64,000 nucleotides of DNA from Lysinibacillus louembei. Lineage in GTDB: Bacteria; Bacillota; Bacilli; Bacillales_A; Planococcaceae. Where the stretch lies: NCBI RefSeq assembly GCF_033880585.1, contig NZ_CP137624.1, positions 620,001 to 684,000 of the forward strand, in the 5' to 3' direction. Below the pieces are notes generated by a model. That model saw nothing but the letters and a program-made list of their open reading frames with translations, was not told where the DNA came from and ran no database searches. Below are positions 9,115 to 17,270 of the stretch, one piece after another (within the stretch, counting starts at the first letter, position 1; every line of letters begins with the position of its first letter). Both the position numbers and the translations under genes were made by a program.

Positions 9115-9225
9115 CTGTTGAGATATCTGCGCTTCTTCTGGACTTATCTGCGAATTCCTTTGAGATATCTGCGTTTTCTCCTAACTTATCTGCGAATTTT
9201 ACTAGATTATCTGCGTTTGTCTCAA
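9115..9225. repeat. Five-unit 21-bp tandem repeat
   Basis: The core ATCTGCG occurs at 9125, 9146, 9167, 9188 and 9209, an exact 21-base period. The spacers are partly conserved, alternating GAGATATCTGCG and ACTTATCTGCGAATT forms. It lies between the convergent DUF2804 and CcsB-like genes and abuts the 3' end of the latter. Because the period is seven codons, any frame through it looks open; I do not regard those frames as genes. Confidence 0.85.
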
Positions 9226-9226
9226 C

Positions 9227-10348
9227 TTACGCATATGAATGCAACCCTGCAATCACCAAATTGACAAATACTTGATTAAAGACAATTAACCCAAAACCGA
9301 TAATTGCGAGCCATGCTGTGCGCTCCCCTTCCCATTCCTTTGTTAAGCGCAAATGGAGTAAGGCTGCATAAAATAGCCATGTAATCAAGGCCCATACTTC
9401 CTTTGGATCCCAGCCCCAATACCTGCCCCACGCCATTTGTGCCCAAATCATCGCGAAAAACAAACCGCCGAGTGAAAATAGAGGAAATCCAATTAAAATT
9501 GCCCGATGTGAAATTTCATCAAGCAGCTTCAAATCCATCTTTAACGTAAATGGCTGCAATATCTCACAAAGCGTTTTACGCGCTACAACACGAATGATGA
9601 AATAAAGTATCCCACCTACAAGAAAAGCCCAAAGTATCGTATTGAATTTTTTCGCATCAATACTATTAGATAATGCTAGTAAGCCTACATCTGCATGATT
9701 TGAAGTAATAATTGGCAGCATATATGTAGCAACCTCTTTTTTCCCTACTTTATTCGTAAACTCTATAGCTCGAGGACTAAAGAACAAGTGACATAACGTT
9801 GAAATTAAAATAAACCCTATAACGACCACCAGCTGAAACAATACGAATTCCAGCCATTTCGATGCTTTCGCTGTTTTCAACAAATATATTAAACTTGTAA
9901 TAAAGGCAACCGATAAAATTGCGCTTGACGCGGCGACTGTAATCACATGAATCGCTAACCAATGACTTTGTAAACTCGGTATTAGTGGCGATGCTTCATT
10001 GGAAAATACGCTACCATAGCCTAAAATAATCAATGTAATTGGAATGGCAAAAAAACCAATTGACCATTGCTTATAAAGTGAGCTTATCAGCAATATAGCA
10101 CCAATTAACATGATGCCAAAAAACGTCATAAATTCATACATATTGCTAACAGGAGCATGCCCCACCGCTATCCATCTACATACGAAATATATGATTTGCA
10201 ATATAAAAGCAGCCCATGTTAACACCAATGCTATTTTCCAGCTTGCCGCATGTCTCATTTTCGTTGCATAGCCAAACGGAATGATGGCAATTAACAATAA
10301 AATAAATGCAAGCAATAGGGCATCGCTACTTAATGAAAAGTAATTCAT
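9227..10348 (-). CDS. CcsB/ResC-like cytochrome c maturation membrane protein
   Basis: A 373-residue protein with at least eight membrane segments. The tryptophan-rich W-G-R-Y-W-G-W-D-P-K-E-V-W segment near residue 307 is the WWD heme-handling signature of the CcsA/CcsB/ResC family, which presents heme for attachment to c-type cytochromes on the outer face of the membrane. No ResB-like partner or thioredoxin ResA lies nearby, so this is either the standalone partner of a distant operon or a paralogue. It is divergent from the AgrC-like gene. Confidence 0.85.
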   Translation of the reverse strand: MNYFSLSSDALLLAFILLLIAIIPFGYATKMRHAASWKIALVLTWAAFILQIIYFVCRWIAVGHAPVSNMYEFMTFFGIMLIGAILLISSLYKQWSIGFFAIPITLIILGYGSVFSNEASPLIPSLQSHWLAIHVITVAASSAILSVAFITSLIYLLKTAKASKWLEFVLFQLVVVIGFILISTLCHLFFSPRAIEFTNKVGKKEVATYMLPIITSNHADVGLLALSNSIDAKKFNTILWAFLVGGILYFIIRVVARKTLCEILQPFTLKMDLKLLDEISHRAILIGFPLFSLGGLFFAMIWAQMAWGRYWGWDPKEVWALITWLFYAALLHLRLTKEWEGERTAWLAIIGFGLIVFNQVFVNLVIAGLHSYA

Positions 10349-10360
10349 CCATTTCCCTCT

Positions 10361-10396
10361 TTCTACAATGTAAATGTTATACTGTTCATTGTAGAA
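10361..10396. promoter_or_regulatory. Inverted repeat between ccsB-like and agrC-like genes
   Basis: Perfect ten-base arms TTCTACAATG and CATTGTAGAA are separated by 16 bases. A possible -10 box for the rightward gene (TATAGT, 10400-10405) lies just beyond the right arm. The left arm also contains TACA-A-TGTA, similar to BlaI/CopY-type half-sites. No regulator of that type is in the window, so the binding protein is unknown. Confidence 0.5.
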
Positions 10397-10423
10397 AGTT
10401 ATAGTAGAAAAAGCTGAACTTTA

Positions 10424-10458
10424 TCTTAAGCGTTAGAAATTTCTTCTTAAACGTCTGA
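10424..10458. repeat. Pair of 14-bp direct repeats at 21-bp spacing
   Basis: TCTTAAGCGTTAGA (10424) and TCTTAAACGTCTGA (10445) match at 11 of 14 positions and start 21 bases apart, two turns of the helix. Direct repeats with this spacing are the usual target of LytTR response regulators, one of which is encoded two genes on. They lie 19-53 bases before the AgrC-like start. Confidence 0.5.
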
Positions 10459-10476
10459 TGTCGAAGGAGGCTTGAA

Positions 10477-11748
10477 ATGAGTTTATTCTTTTGGGCTTTT
10501 AGCTTATTAAATTATTTGATTGTCTTTGGCTCACTCTTTTATTTATTACATGTTCGCCCTACCTTCAAAATGCTTGCCATCACTTTATTAGCCAATACAA
10601 TGCTTGCGATGAGTGTTTTTTATTTCACACCTGCCCAATGGATTGCACTCGTGCTAAGCACTCTTTTTAGTGGCGGCTTCTTTTACTGTCTCACAAAGCA
10701 AGGCATCGCCTTTTTTCATAGCCTCATCATAGTTTTACTAGTAATTCCAGTGGAATATGCGAGCTTATTGCTCGTTGACGCATTCCAGCTTTCAACGATC
10801 ACACACGCTTTGTTGATACTCATATTCTTTGTCATTACGCTTTATATGTATAAAAAATTAATACATAAAATAGCAGTTGTCCCATTAAAAATTCAATTAT
10901 TACTTATTACGATGGCAATCATTACATTTATTATTTTTTATGTAACAGTCTTTGTCGGCAATATCACACTTTCTCTTTTTCAATTTAGCCTGCTACTTTG
11001 CTATTCAATTTTTCTTTTTATGACAATCAATATCGTGCTAAAAGTTGTTGTCAAAGAGATGGGACTTACACAAAAGGAGTTAGCCCAGCAATCCTTTTAT
11101 GAATATACATTACAGCTAGAACAAATGAATCGAGAAATTCGGCAAGTACAGCATGATTATTCTAATATATTACTAGCAATAAGGGGCTACATAGAAAAAG
11201 AAGATGTAGAAGGGCTTAGAAATTATTTCGAAAAAGTGACTACAACTACACAGTCACCTGCTATTCATAGCTTGCAGCAGCTTGAAAATATTCAGTTGCT
11301 AGAACTAAAAGGACTACTAAGCGCGAAAATTTTTAAAGCCCACCATCTCTCCATCGCCGTAAATATCGAAATACCTAATACTATTGAACATTTATTTATT
11401 GAATCAATTGATTTAGTTCGCCTTATAGGTATTTTCTTCGATAATGCAATGGAGGCGACTATACAGCACGCTACACCGAAAATTGAGCTGGCAATTTTAA
11501 CGATAAGCGAAAATGAGCAGCTACTTATTATTCGTAACACAACAAATAGAAATTATAGTGATATAACAGAAATCTTTAAAGAAAATTATTCTACCAAATC
11601 AAATAATCAAGGATTAGGTTTATATAATGTACAGCAAATATTAAGGCACTACCCAAATATAACATTGAATACATATGTAGAGGATGGATGGTTTGTTCAA
11701 GAAATGATGATTGAAAGGGAGGAAGAAAATGCGCGTCGCGATATGTGA
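10477..11748 (+). CDS. AgrC-like sensor histidine kinase (orphan pair)
   Basis: A 423-residue kinase with six or seven membrane segments in the first 190 residues, then a short linker and an HPK10-type core. The H-box is R-Q-V-Q-H-D-Y-S-N with the phosphorylated histidine at residue 226. The N-box is F-D-N-A-M-E-A with asparagine 323, and a glycine box N-Q-G-L-G-L lies near residue 377. This is the architecture of peptide-pheromone receptors such as AgrC and FsrC. The cognate regulator gene overlaps its end. No agrB or agrD lies beside it, so its ligand is unknown. It is clearly a paralogue of the kinase at 60617. Confidence 0.85.
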   Translation: MSLFFWAFSLLNYLIVFGSLFYLLHVRPTFKMLAITLLANTMLAMSVFYFTPAQWIALVLSTLFSGGFFYCLTKQGIAFFHSLIIVLLVIPVEYASLLLVDAFQLSTITHALLILIFFVITLYMYKKLIHKIAVVPLKIQLLLITMAIITFIIFYVTVFVGNITLSLFQFSLLLCYSIFLFMTINIVLKVVVKEMGLTQKELAQQSFYEYTLQLEQMNREIRQVQHDYSNILLAIRGYIEKEDVEGLRNYFEKVTTTTQSPAIHSLQQLENIQLLELKGLLSAKIFKAHHLSIAVNIEIPNTIEHLFIESIDLVRLIGIFFDNAMEATIQHATPKIELAILTISENEQLLIIRNTTNRNYSDITEIFKENYSTKSNNQGLGLYNVQQILRHYPNITLNTYVEDGWFVQEMMIEREEENARRDM

Positions 11749-12439
11749 GGATGATACCTTCTATCAGCAGCTCATTGTAGAAACAGTCAAAAATTACGCC
11801 TTATTCCAAGCACCTAGCATTCAAATTGTATCATGTACAGCACAGCCTTCAACTGAGACGGCCGATTGTTACATACTTGATATTGAGCTGAATAGTAGTG
11901 TGAATGGTTTAGAGATTGCACAAGCAATACGTCAGCGAGACCCGCTTGCACATATTATTTTCATTACAACATATGCGCAGTATTTAACCTTAACTTTTAA
12001 ATACAAATTAGCAGCACTCGACTTCATCGTGAAGGACTCGCCAGCACAAATACAGGCTGACCTAACCGAAGCATTACAAGCTGCCTTTATGAAATATCAG
12101 CAGCTCGGTACAATTGACCAAACAAAATGGTTTCAAATAAAAATCGGAGAAAAGATTAAAAATATAGCAATAGAGGATATTTACTTTTTCGAAACGGCTA
12201 CACAGCCACATAAAATCCAACTATATGAACGTAATGGCTGTCACTCCTTTTACGGCTCTTTAAAAGAGATTAATTTAGGTGATGACTTTTTCCGCTGTCA
12301 TAAAAGCTTTTTAGTGCATCTGAACAATATCAAGGAAGTAGATTTTAAAAAGCGCCAAATTATAATGGCAAATGGTAGTCACTGCCCCATTGCCTTTCGT
12401 TCATTGGCTGCATTACAAAAAATTTTGTATAGAAAATAG
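11729..12439 (+). CDS. AgrA-like LytTR response regulator (orphan pair)
   Basis: A 236-residue regulator: receiver domain residues 1-125 with the acidic pocket I-C-E-D-D and phospho-acceptor aspartate 51 (Y-I-L-D-I-E), then a LytTR DNA-binding domain from about residue 135 (F-F-R-C-H-K-S-F-L-V-H is the typical core). The ATG at 11729 has AAAGGGAGG upstream, whereas the longer frame would start from a TTG without a site. It overlaps the kinase gene by 20 bases and is followed by a hairpin at 12431. It probably binds direct repeats such as those at 10424. Confidence 0.85.
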   Translation: MRVAICEDDTFYQQLIVETVKNYALFQAPSIQIVSCTAQPSTETADCYILDIELNSSVNGLEIAQAIRQRDPLAHIIFITTYAQYLTLTFKYKLAALDFIVKDSPAQIQADLTEALQAAFMKYQQLGTIDQTKWFQIKIGEKIKNIAIEDIYFFETATQPHKIQLYERNGCHSFYGSLKEINLGDDFFRCHKSFLVHLNNIKEVDFKKRQIIMANGSHCPIAFRSLAALQKILYRK

Positions 12440-12467
12440 CCTTTCCCTAAAGGAGAGGTTATTTTCT
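12431..12467 (+). terminator. Hairpin after the agrA-like gene
   Basis: AGAAAATA and TATTTTCT arms with an inner CCT/AGG pairing form a stem spanning the stop codon. The T run is short, so this is a moderate terminator call. Confidence 0.5.
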
Positions 12468-12480
12468 AAGTAAATAGATA

Positions 12481-12963
12481 TTATATCGTCCTTGTTTGTT
12501 TTAACTTGAATTCAGGCTTCGTTACGAACTCCATATATGTTACTTCCTCAAAATTTTCTAAAAAGACTCTATATCTTCTTTGGATAGCAGGGGATTCTAC
12601 TAATTCTAAAACTTTACTCTTTGATACCCACTTGCATTCTGTCGTTTCCTCTGAAGTTTGCAATATCCCACCTATTGGCTTACATATAAAATCTAATATC
12701 ACTTTTGTAGGAACATCGGTTACCCCATCATGCCATTTATGAATCGCTGTGTTAGAAGAAACGCTAATCAACTTCTCTACACTAACATCGATGCCACTTT
12801 CCTCTTTTATTTCTCGTACCAATGCATCAAGAAGACTTTCTTCAACTTCTACTTGTCCACCTGGAAATACCCAGCCATTATTTTTCGTTTTAACTAACAA
12901 AATATCCCCTTCGTTATTTTCTACAATCCCACCCACTGCTACGATATGTGTTGGTATTACCAT
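12481..12963 (-). CDS. Nudix hydrolase
   Basis: A 160-residue protein with a complete Nudix box starting near residue 35: G-G-Q-V-E-V-E-E, then R-E-I-K-E-E-S-G-I, matching GX5EX7REUXEEXGU. Such enzymes cleave nucleoside diphosphates linked to another moiety; the substrate cannot be assigned. The ATG follows GGAGGG. It lies downstream of ctc on the same strand, but a terminator separates them. Confidence 0.85.
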   Translation of the reverse strand: MVIPTHIVAVGGIVENNEGDILLVKTKNNGWVFPGGQVEVEESLLDALVREIKEESGIDVSVEKLISVSSNTAIHKWHDGVTDVPTKVILDFICKPIGGILQTSEETTECKWVSKSKVLELVESPAIQRRYRVFLENFEEVTYMEFVTKPEFKLKQTRTI

Positions 12964-12997
12964 TTTATTCCCTCCTCTCTATATGACAAGTATAAAC

Positions 12998-13052
12998 AAA
13001 AAACTGCCGAGAAATATAGTGACTAACCTCACCTAATTTCCCGACAGTTTTT
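12998..13052 (-). terminator. Terminator of ctc, member of a shared hairpin family
   Basis: Arms of about 17 bases (AAAAACTG.CG.GAAAT type) enclose a 20-base loop; on the minus strand the stem ends in TTTTTTG. The core sequence closely resembles the terminator at 48379-48417. Confidence 0.75.
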
Positions 13053-13056
13053 CAAT

Positions 13057-13659
13057 TTATTCTTCTGCTTCTTCCGTTGTTTCTTCTACTTCCGCTGGTT
13101 CTTCTTCCTCAACAGCTGGTGCTGCTACTGTAACCAACACTTCCTCATCAGCGTTTAAAATATCGTACGTTTGCTGTGAGCGAATATCACCAACTGTTAA
13201 TGAGGAGCCGATTGCTAAATTTGTTACATCGACTTCAACGGCCTCTGGAATCGCATTCGGCTTTACTTTAATCGTTATCTCACGAGTCGGCTGTAACAAC
13301 AATCCGCCTTCTGCTACACCGACTGAATCACCTGTTGTTATAACTGGTACATTTACTTCTAAATCCTCTGACATATTAATTACTTGGAAATCAATATGCT
13401 TCACAAAGCCTTTTAAAGCATCGCGCTGTACTTCTGATAAAACGGCATTAACCTTTTTACCATCTAGCTCCAGCTGAAAAACACCATTGCTTCCGTTGTC
13501 AGATAAAGCTTTCGCAAATTTCTTTGCATCAATTGAAATTGGTGTAGACTCAACTTGATAGCCGTACACTACTCCTGGAATCGCACCTTGCTGACGTAGC
13601 TTCGTTAACGCAGAATGCTGCCCCTTTGTGCGTTTATTTGTAGTTAAAGCTGTACTCAT
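13057..13659 (-). CDS. ctc: Ribosomal protein L25 / general stress protein Ctc
   Basis: The 200-residue protein has the N-terminal 5S-rRNA-binding L25 domain (K-R-T-K-G-Q-H-S; L-R-Q-Q-G-A-I-P-G-V-V-Y-G) and the longer C-terminal TL5/Ctc domain ending in a glutamate-rich tail (about 18 of the last 25 residues acidic or Ala/Pro). It binds 5S rRNA in the large subunit and is a stress protein in Bacillus. The ATG follows AAAGGGGAAG. A near-perfect sigma-B promoter lies 30 bases upstream. Confidence 0.95.
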   Translation of the reverse strand: MSTALTTNKRTKGQHSALTKLRQQGAIPGVVYGYQVESTPISIDAKKFAKALSDNGSNGVFQLELDGKKVNAVLSEVQRDALKGFVKHIDFQVINMSEDLEVNVPVITTGDSVGVAEGGLLLQPTREITIKVKPNAIPEAVEVDVTNLAIGSSLTVGDIRSQQTYDILNADEEVLVTVAAPAVEEEEPAEVEETTEEAEE

Positions 13660-13688
13660 TGTATCTTCCCCTTTCTATGTTATTATGT

Positions 13689-13714
13689 ATACCCAGCATG
13701 AATTGCTTTTAAAC
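13689..13714 (-). promoter_or_regulatory. Sigma-B-type promoter of ctc
   Basis: On the minus strand GTTTAA (13714-13709) is followed after exactly 14 bases by GGGTAT (13694-13689). This matches the Bacillus sigma-B consensus GTTTAA-N12-15-GGGWAW. Control of ctc by sigma-B is established in B. subtilis, so sequence and knowledge agree. Confidence 0.85.
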
Positions 13715-13753
13715 ATAAAGCTCCTACTTGCTTATTACTTCTATAATTTGGTA

Positions 13754-13895
13754 CGATCAATTACGCCTTGGCGTAATTGCGTCGGAGGCTTTATTATGAT
13801 TCAGTGAGTGTTTGAACAGCACTGAATGAAAGGTAATCTAAGCATTCATCGCACCACCTATAGAAGTAGGCGTTTTCTGCTGAATCATGATAAAT
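13754..13895 (+). repeat. Dispersed hairpin-rich repeat, copy A
   Basis: This stretch contains a palindromic hairpin AATTACGCC/GGCGTAATT, then GTCGGAGGCTTTATTATGA, then CTAAGCATTCATCGCACCACC and finally TGAATCATGATAAA. The same blocks occur in the same order at 44613-44820, where an extra 56 bases are inserted after GCGTC. It ends about 40 bases before helD. Confidence 0.8.
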
Positions 13896-13930
13896 TTCTG
13901 ACTTAAAAGACGATTGGAGGAATGGACTAA

Positions 13931-16150
13931 ATGCAACATCCTGATTACCAAGATGAAGTACAACGGTTAGAACGAACAAAAGCCTATATGTATGATATTT
14001 TATCGACATCTGAACATGATTTACAGGCAGCACAGCAAAATATTCGCTCTGCTATGGCGAATCTTGAATACCTTGACTCTAGTGATAGTTTTTTGAATAT
14101 TTTAACCAACGCACGCTTTTTCGAAATGGCTCGTACACAAAAAGAAGGATTAGAGGCCGTTATGCAAAAGCCTTATTTTGCACGCATCCATTTCCAACGT
14201 ACTGATGAGCAAGAGGAATTTTTATATATTGGCAAAACCTCATTATTCGACAAGGATACGAATGAGCCTATTATCATCGATTGGCGCTCGCCTGTTGCCA
14301 ATGTTTATTATGATGGGCGGTTAGGCGATGTTACATATCAAGTGCGCGATGAGGAGCACGAGGGACATTTATTTGCAAAGCGGCAATATAAAATTGAGCA
14401 AGGAGAGCTGCTCGATTTTCGCGATGTCGATTTAACGACAAATGATGAACTGTTACAGGAGGCATTAGCTGGAAAAGCGGATGTGCGCTTAACGGAAATT
14501 GTTTCTACCATTCAAAAGGAGCAAAATGAAATTATTCGTGCCCATTTGCGTCAGCCGATTTTAGTGCAGGGCGCTGCAGGTAGTGGAAAAACGACTATTG
14601 CGCTACACCGCATTTCCTATTTTCTTTATACAATGGGCGAGCATTTCAAGCCTGAGCAGCTCATGATTTTAGCACCAAGCCAATTGTTTATCGAATATAT
14701 TGGCGATGTTCTGCCAGAGCTAGGTGTCGATAAAATTTGTCAAACAACATACGCTGACTATGTGCAAAATGCAATTGGTATCAAGCTAAAGCTGCAAAAT
14801 CCAAATGAGCAATTAGAGCATATTATCGAAAATAGTAGCGCCACACTTCCTGCCTTTTCTATTCCACAGGCAAAGGGCTCACTTGGCTATCGTGCTATAA
14901 TGGAGCGCTATGTGCATCGCTATGAGGAGCAGCTCGCCTCTATGTTTGAAGATGTATCTATCGAAAAATACCGCATTATACGGGGGACTCATTTACAAAA
15001 GCTCTTTTTACAGGAATTTGCTTATATGCCGATTGAAAAAAGGTTGGAGCGTATTAAATTAGTTATTCAAACAGAGGTCAAACGCAAAACGACTGCCATT
15101 TTAAATTCATTAAATGCACGCTATGAGGAAGCCATCGGACGTGCTTTAAACGGGATACGCAATGCCGAAAATCGCCGACGTATTGTGACAAAATACATTG
15201 ACGAACGCGATGCACGCATACCAAGAGTAAAAGCAGAAGCTAAAACAACAACATCTGCCTATATGAAACGTTTTAGCAAATTAAAAATAAAAGCTGCTTA
15301 CCGCGATATTGTGACCAATCGTCCATTGTTGCAGGAGCTTGCTCTTGAATGGACGCTAGATGAACAGGAGCTGTTTTTACAGGCACATCAAAAAGAGCGC
15401 TGGGCATTCGAGGATTTAGCTGCACTGTACTATTTACATGCACGTATTAAAGGAATTGACGATAAGTGGAAAATGCGCGTTGTCTTTATTGATGAGGTGC
15501 AGGACTACAGCATATTCCAGCTCGCTGCTTTAAAGGTAGGGCTTGAAACGGATATGTTTACAATGGTTGGTGATTTAGCACAAGGTATTCATAGCTACCG
15601 TTCTGTGACAGAATGGAATCCTGTGCTTGAGCTATTCCCAAGAGCAACATACGCTACTCTACAAAAAAGCTATAGAACGACAATTGAAATTATGGAAGTA
15701 GCCAACAAAGTATTAGCACAAATGGATGAGGATTTGCCATTAGTTGAACCCGTTGTTCGTCATGGAAAAGAGCCAGCCTTTATACAAGCGCAGGCTTTCG
15801 ATGCAGCAACTATTGCAGAGCTCTATGCATCAATTCAAGCAGCAGGACATCGCTCTATCGCACTTATTTGTAAAACGACAAAGGAGGCGAAGGAATTCGT
15901 CACATTGCTACAAGCCCATGCTGTAAATGCGGCAGAGCTCAATGAACATTCTAGTATTAATCAAACGACACTGCTTGTCGTCCCTTGTCATTTAGCAAAA
16001 GGACTTGAATTCGATGCAGTCATTATCGCCGCTTTTGATATCGCCTTTTACGACCATGCCATCGACCGTAAGCTACTATACGTTGCTTTAACGCGTGCGA
16101 TGCATGAGCTATATTTAGTTGGTCCATCAAAGGAAACGTTCTTATTATAA
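13931..16150 (+). CDS. helD: HelD-type RNA polymerase-recycling helicase
   Basis: A 739-residue superfamily 1 (UvrD-like) ATPase. The N-terminal 90 residues form a helical arm. Walker A G-A-A-G-S-G-K-T is near residue 215, Walker B V-V-F-I-D-E-V-Q-D near residue 515, and the C-terminal motifs include V-A-L-T-R-A near residue 720. The long N-terminal arm and length fit HelD, which binds RNA polymerase and frees it from stalled complexes. The ATG has TTGGAGGAA upstream. A copy of the dispersed repeat lies directly before it and may sit in its leader. Confidence 0.85.
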   Translation: MQHPDYQDEVQRLERTKAYMYDILSTSEHDLQAAQQNIRSAMANLEYLDSSDSFLNILTNARFFEMARTQKEGLEAVMQKPYFARIHFQRTDEQEEFLYIGKTSLFDKDTNEPIIIDWRSPVANVYYDGRLGDVTYQVRDEEHEGHLFAKRQYKIEQGELLDFRDVDLTTNDELLQEALAGKADVRLTEIVSTIQKEQNEIIRAHLRQPILVQGAAGSGKTTIALHRISYFLYTMGEHFKPEQLMILAPSQLFIEYIGDVLPELGVDKICQTTYADYVQNAIGIKLKLQNPNEQLEHIIENSSATLPAFSIPQAKGSLGYRAIMERYVHRYEEQLASMFEDVSIEKYRIIRGTHLQKLFLQEFAYMPIEKRLERIKLVIQTEVKRKTTAILNSLNARYEEAIGRALNGIRNAENRRRIVTKYIDERDARIPRVKAEAKTTTSAYMKRFSKLKIKAAYRDIVTNRPLLQELALEWTLDEQELFLQAHQKERWAFEDLAALYYLHARIKGIDDKWKMRVVFIDEVQDYSIFQLAALKVGLETDMFTMVGDLAQGIHSYRSVTEWNPVLELFPRATYATLQKSYRTTIEIMEVANKVLAQMDEDLPLVEPVVRHGKEPAFIQAQAFDAATIAELYASIQAAGHRSIALICKTTKEAKEFVTLLQAHAVNAAELNEHSSINQTTLLVVPCHLAKGLEFDAVIIAAFDIAFYDHAIDRKLLYVALTRAMHELYLVGPSKETFLL

Positions 16151-16282
16151 CTTTTGGCGTGGCGGCACTTTAAAAAATGGCTTTTTGGCAAACCATTTTT
16201 GAGGCAGCTTGCTACGCAATTTTTGAAAAATGGTCTTTTTTTCTGCTTCATTTCGGCTTCTAGGCAGTGCAGGCATACGCAT
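16145..16282 (-). CDS. Small basic ORF, 45 residues
   Basis: Reading the gap shows an ATG at 16282 preceded by AAAGGAGG at eight-base spacing and a 45-codon frame ending at 16145, overlapping the helD stop by six bases on the other strand. The peptide is very basic (about 13 Lys/Arg), starting M-R-M-P-A-L-P-R and ending P-P-R-Q-K-L. I do not recognise it. The excellent ribosome site argues for a real gene. Alternatively it could be chance in a terminator-like region, since the sequence contains AAATGG/CCATTT repeats. Confidence 0.5.
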   Translation of the reverse strand: MRMPALPRSRNEAEKKTIFQKLRSKLPQKWFAKKPFFKVPPRQKL

Positions 16283-16307
16283 TATAAAACCTCCTTTTCA
16301 ATCATGA

Positions 16308-16340
16308 TAAGGCTGTTGGATACCTTTCCCAACAGCCTTA
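16308..16340. terminator. Twelve-base inverted repeat, possible terminator
   Basis: TAAGGCTGTTGG pairs perfectly with CCAACAGCCTTA across a nine-base loop. Neither side has a clear T run, so it may be a terminator of the acetyltransferase gene or a processing stem. Confidence 0.45.
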
Positions 16341-16379
16341 GTTTACTATATTTATATGATAGAAAAAGCGTTATTATGC

Positions 16380-17252
16380 TTATTTTACATAGACATAATA
16401 ATCTATTTGCAAAGCCTTAACAAAGCCTGCCTTTTCATAAATAGACAGCGCACGTGCATTATCTATTTCCACATCTAACAACACATGCTGCTGCCCCCCA
16501 TCAAACGCAAGCTGCTGCACCCATTTCAGTAATGTAGAGCCAATGCCCAGCCCTGTATGCTGTGGATGTACTGCTAATGCTGTTAGCCATTGAACAGACT
16601 CCTCTTGACGTGTCGTCACAGTACCAACAACTTGATTTTCCAGCACTGCTACCCACAAAGTGAGCTGTTCAGAGATTGAATTGTAATCGATTAAATCGTG
16701 TGCTTCTTCCATTGTGTCACCAAATGCTGCAGTAAAGATTGCTACGAGCATTTCTCGATCTGCCTCTTCATAGCGACGAATTTCTATATTGTCAGGTCGC
16801 TCAGCAGATTGCGCTGCCCCTTGCAATGTTGCCTCAGAAAAGCTATAACTATAGCCATTGTTCTTTAAAAATTGCGCGCCATACGGTCCTTCTTCAAATG
16901 TTAAGGCAAGTGTGCCATCCGCTCCACGCATAGCTAGCCCGTTATACACTTCCTGCAATAAAGATTGACCAATCCCCTTTTGGCGATATGCTGGTGCTAC
17001 AACAATTGACCATTCATAAGTATGTAAGCCCATCATATCAATCGCACTTGCTAAGCCAATCAGCTGATTTTGCTCATCGTCATAGGCAAGCACACAAAAG
17101 CCAGACATTTCATAATTTTTAGCAGCCTGTAAATTCATAATCAGCTCATAGCGTACATTATCCGCCTGCCCTGCTTCTGAACATAGGGCACGCATTTCTT
17201 CAAATGTTTCCATATCAACAGGAAATGATACTGTCACCGTTGAAAAGCTCAT
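16380..17252 (-). CDS. Tandem GNAT acetyltransferase
   Basis: A 290-residue protein with two GNAT domains. The first has R-Q-K-G-I-G-Q-S-L-L near residue 90 (acetyl-CoA pyrophosphate loop). The second has H-T-G-L-G-I-G-S-T-L-L near residue 233, followed by N-A-R-A-L-S-I-Y-E-K-A-G-F. Substrate unknown. The start at 17252 follows AGAAGGG; the earlier ATG lies inside the spacer to the ABC gene. It is 18 bases downstream of the ABC exporter genes and likely co-transcribed, so it may modify the exporter's substrate. Confidence 0.8.
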   Translation of the reverse strand: MSFSTVTVSFPVDMETFEEMRALCSEAGQADNVRYELIMNLQAAKNYEMSGFCVLAYDDEQNQLIGLASAIDMMGLHTYEWSIVVAPAYRQKGIGQSLLQEVYNGLAMRGADGTLALTFEEGPYGAQFLKNNGYSYSFSEATLQGAAQSAERPDNIEIRRYEEADREMLVAIFTAAFGDTMEEAHDLIDYNSISEQLTLWVAVLENQVVGTVTTRQEESVQWLTALAVHPQHTGLGIGSTLLKWVQQLAFDGGQQHVLLDVEIDNARALSIYEKAGFVKALQIDYYVYVK

Positions 17253-17270
17253 TTCTTTCCCTTCTTTCAT

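Noticed and set aside
9115-9225. Possible CRISPR array
   Set aside because: The conserved core is only seven to twelve bases, the period is 21, and no cas genes are present.
9084-9275. 63-residue open frame over the 21-bp repeats
   Set aside because: The frame is open only because the repeat period is a multiple of three; it has no ribosome site and overlaps the 3' end of the CcsB-like gene.
16154-16420. 88-residue plus-strand frame after helD
   Set aside because: It runs through an inverted repeat, lacks a ribosome site and is opposite the better-supported small basic ORF.
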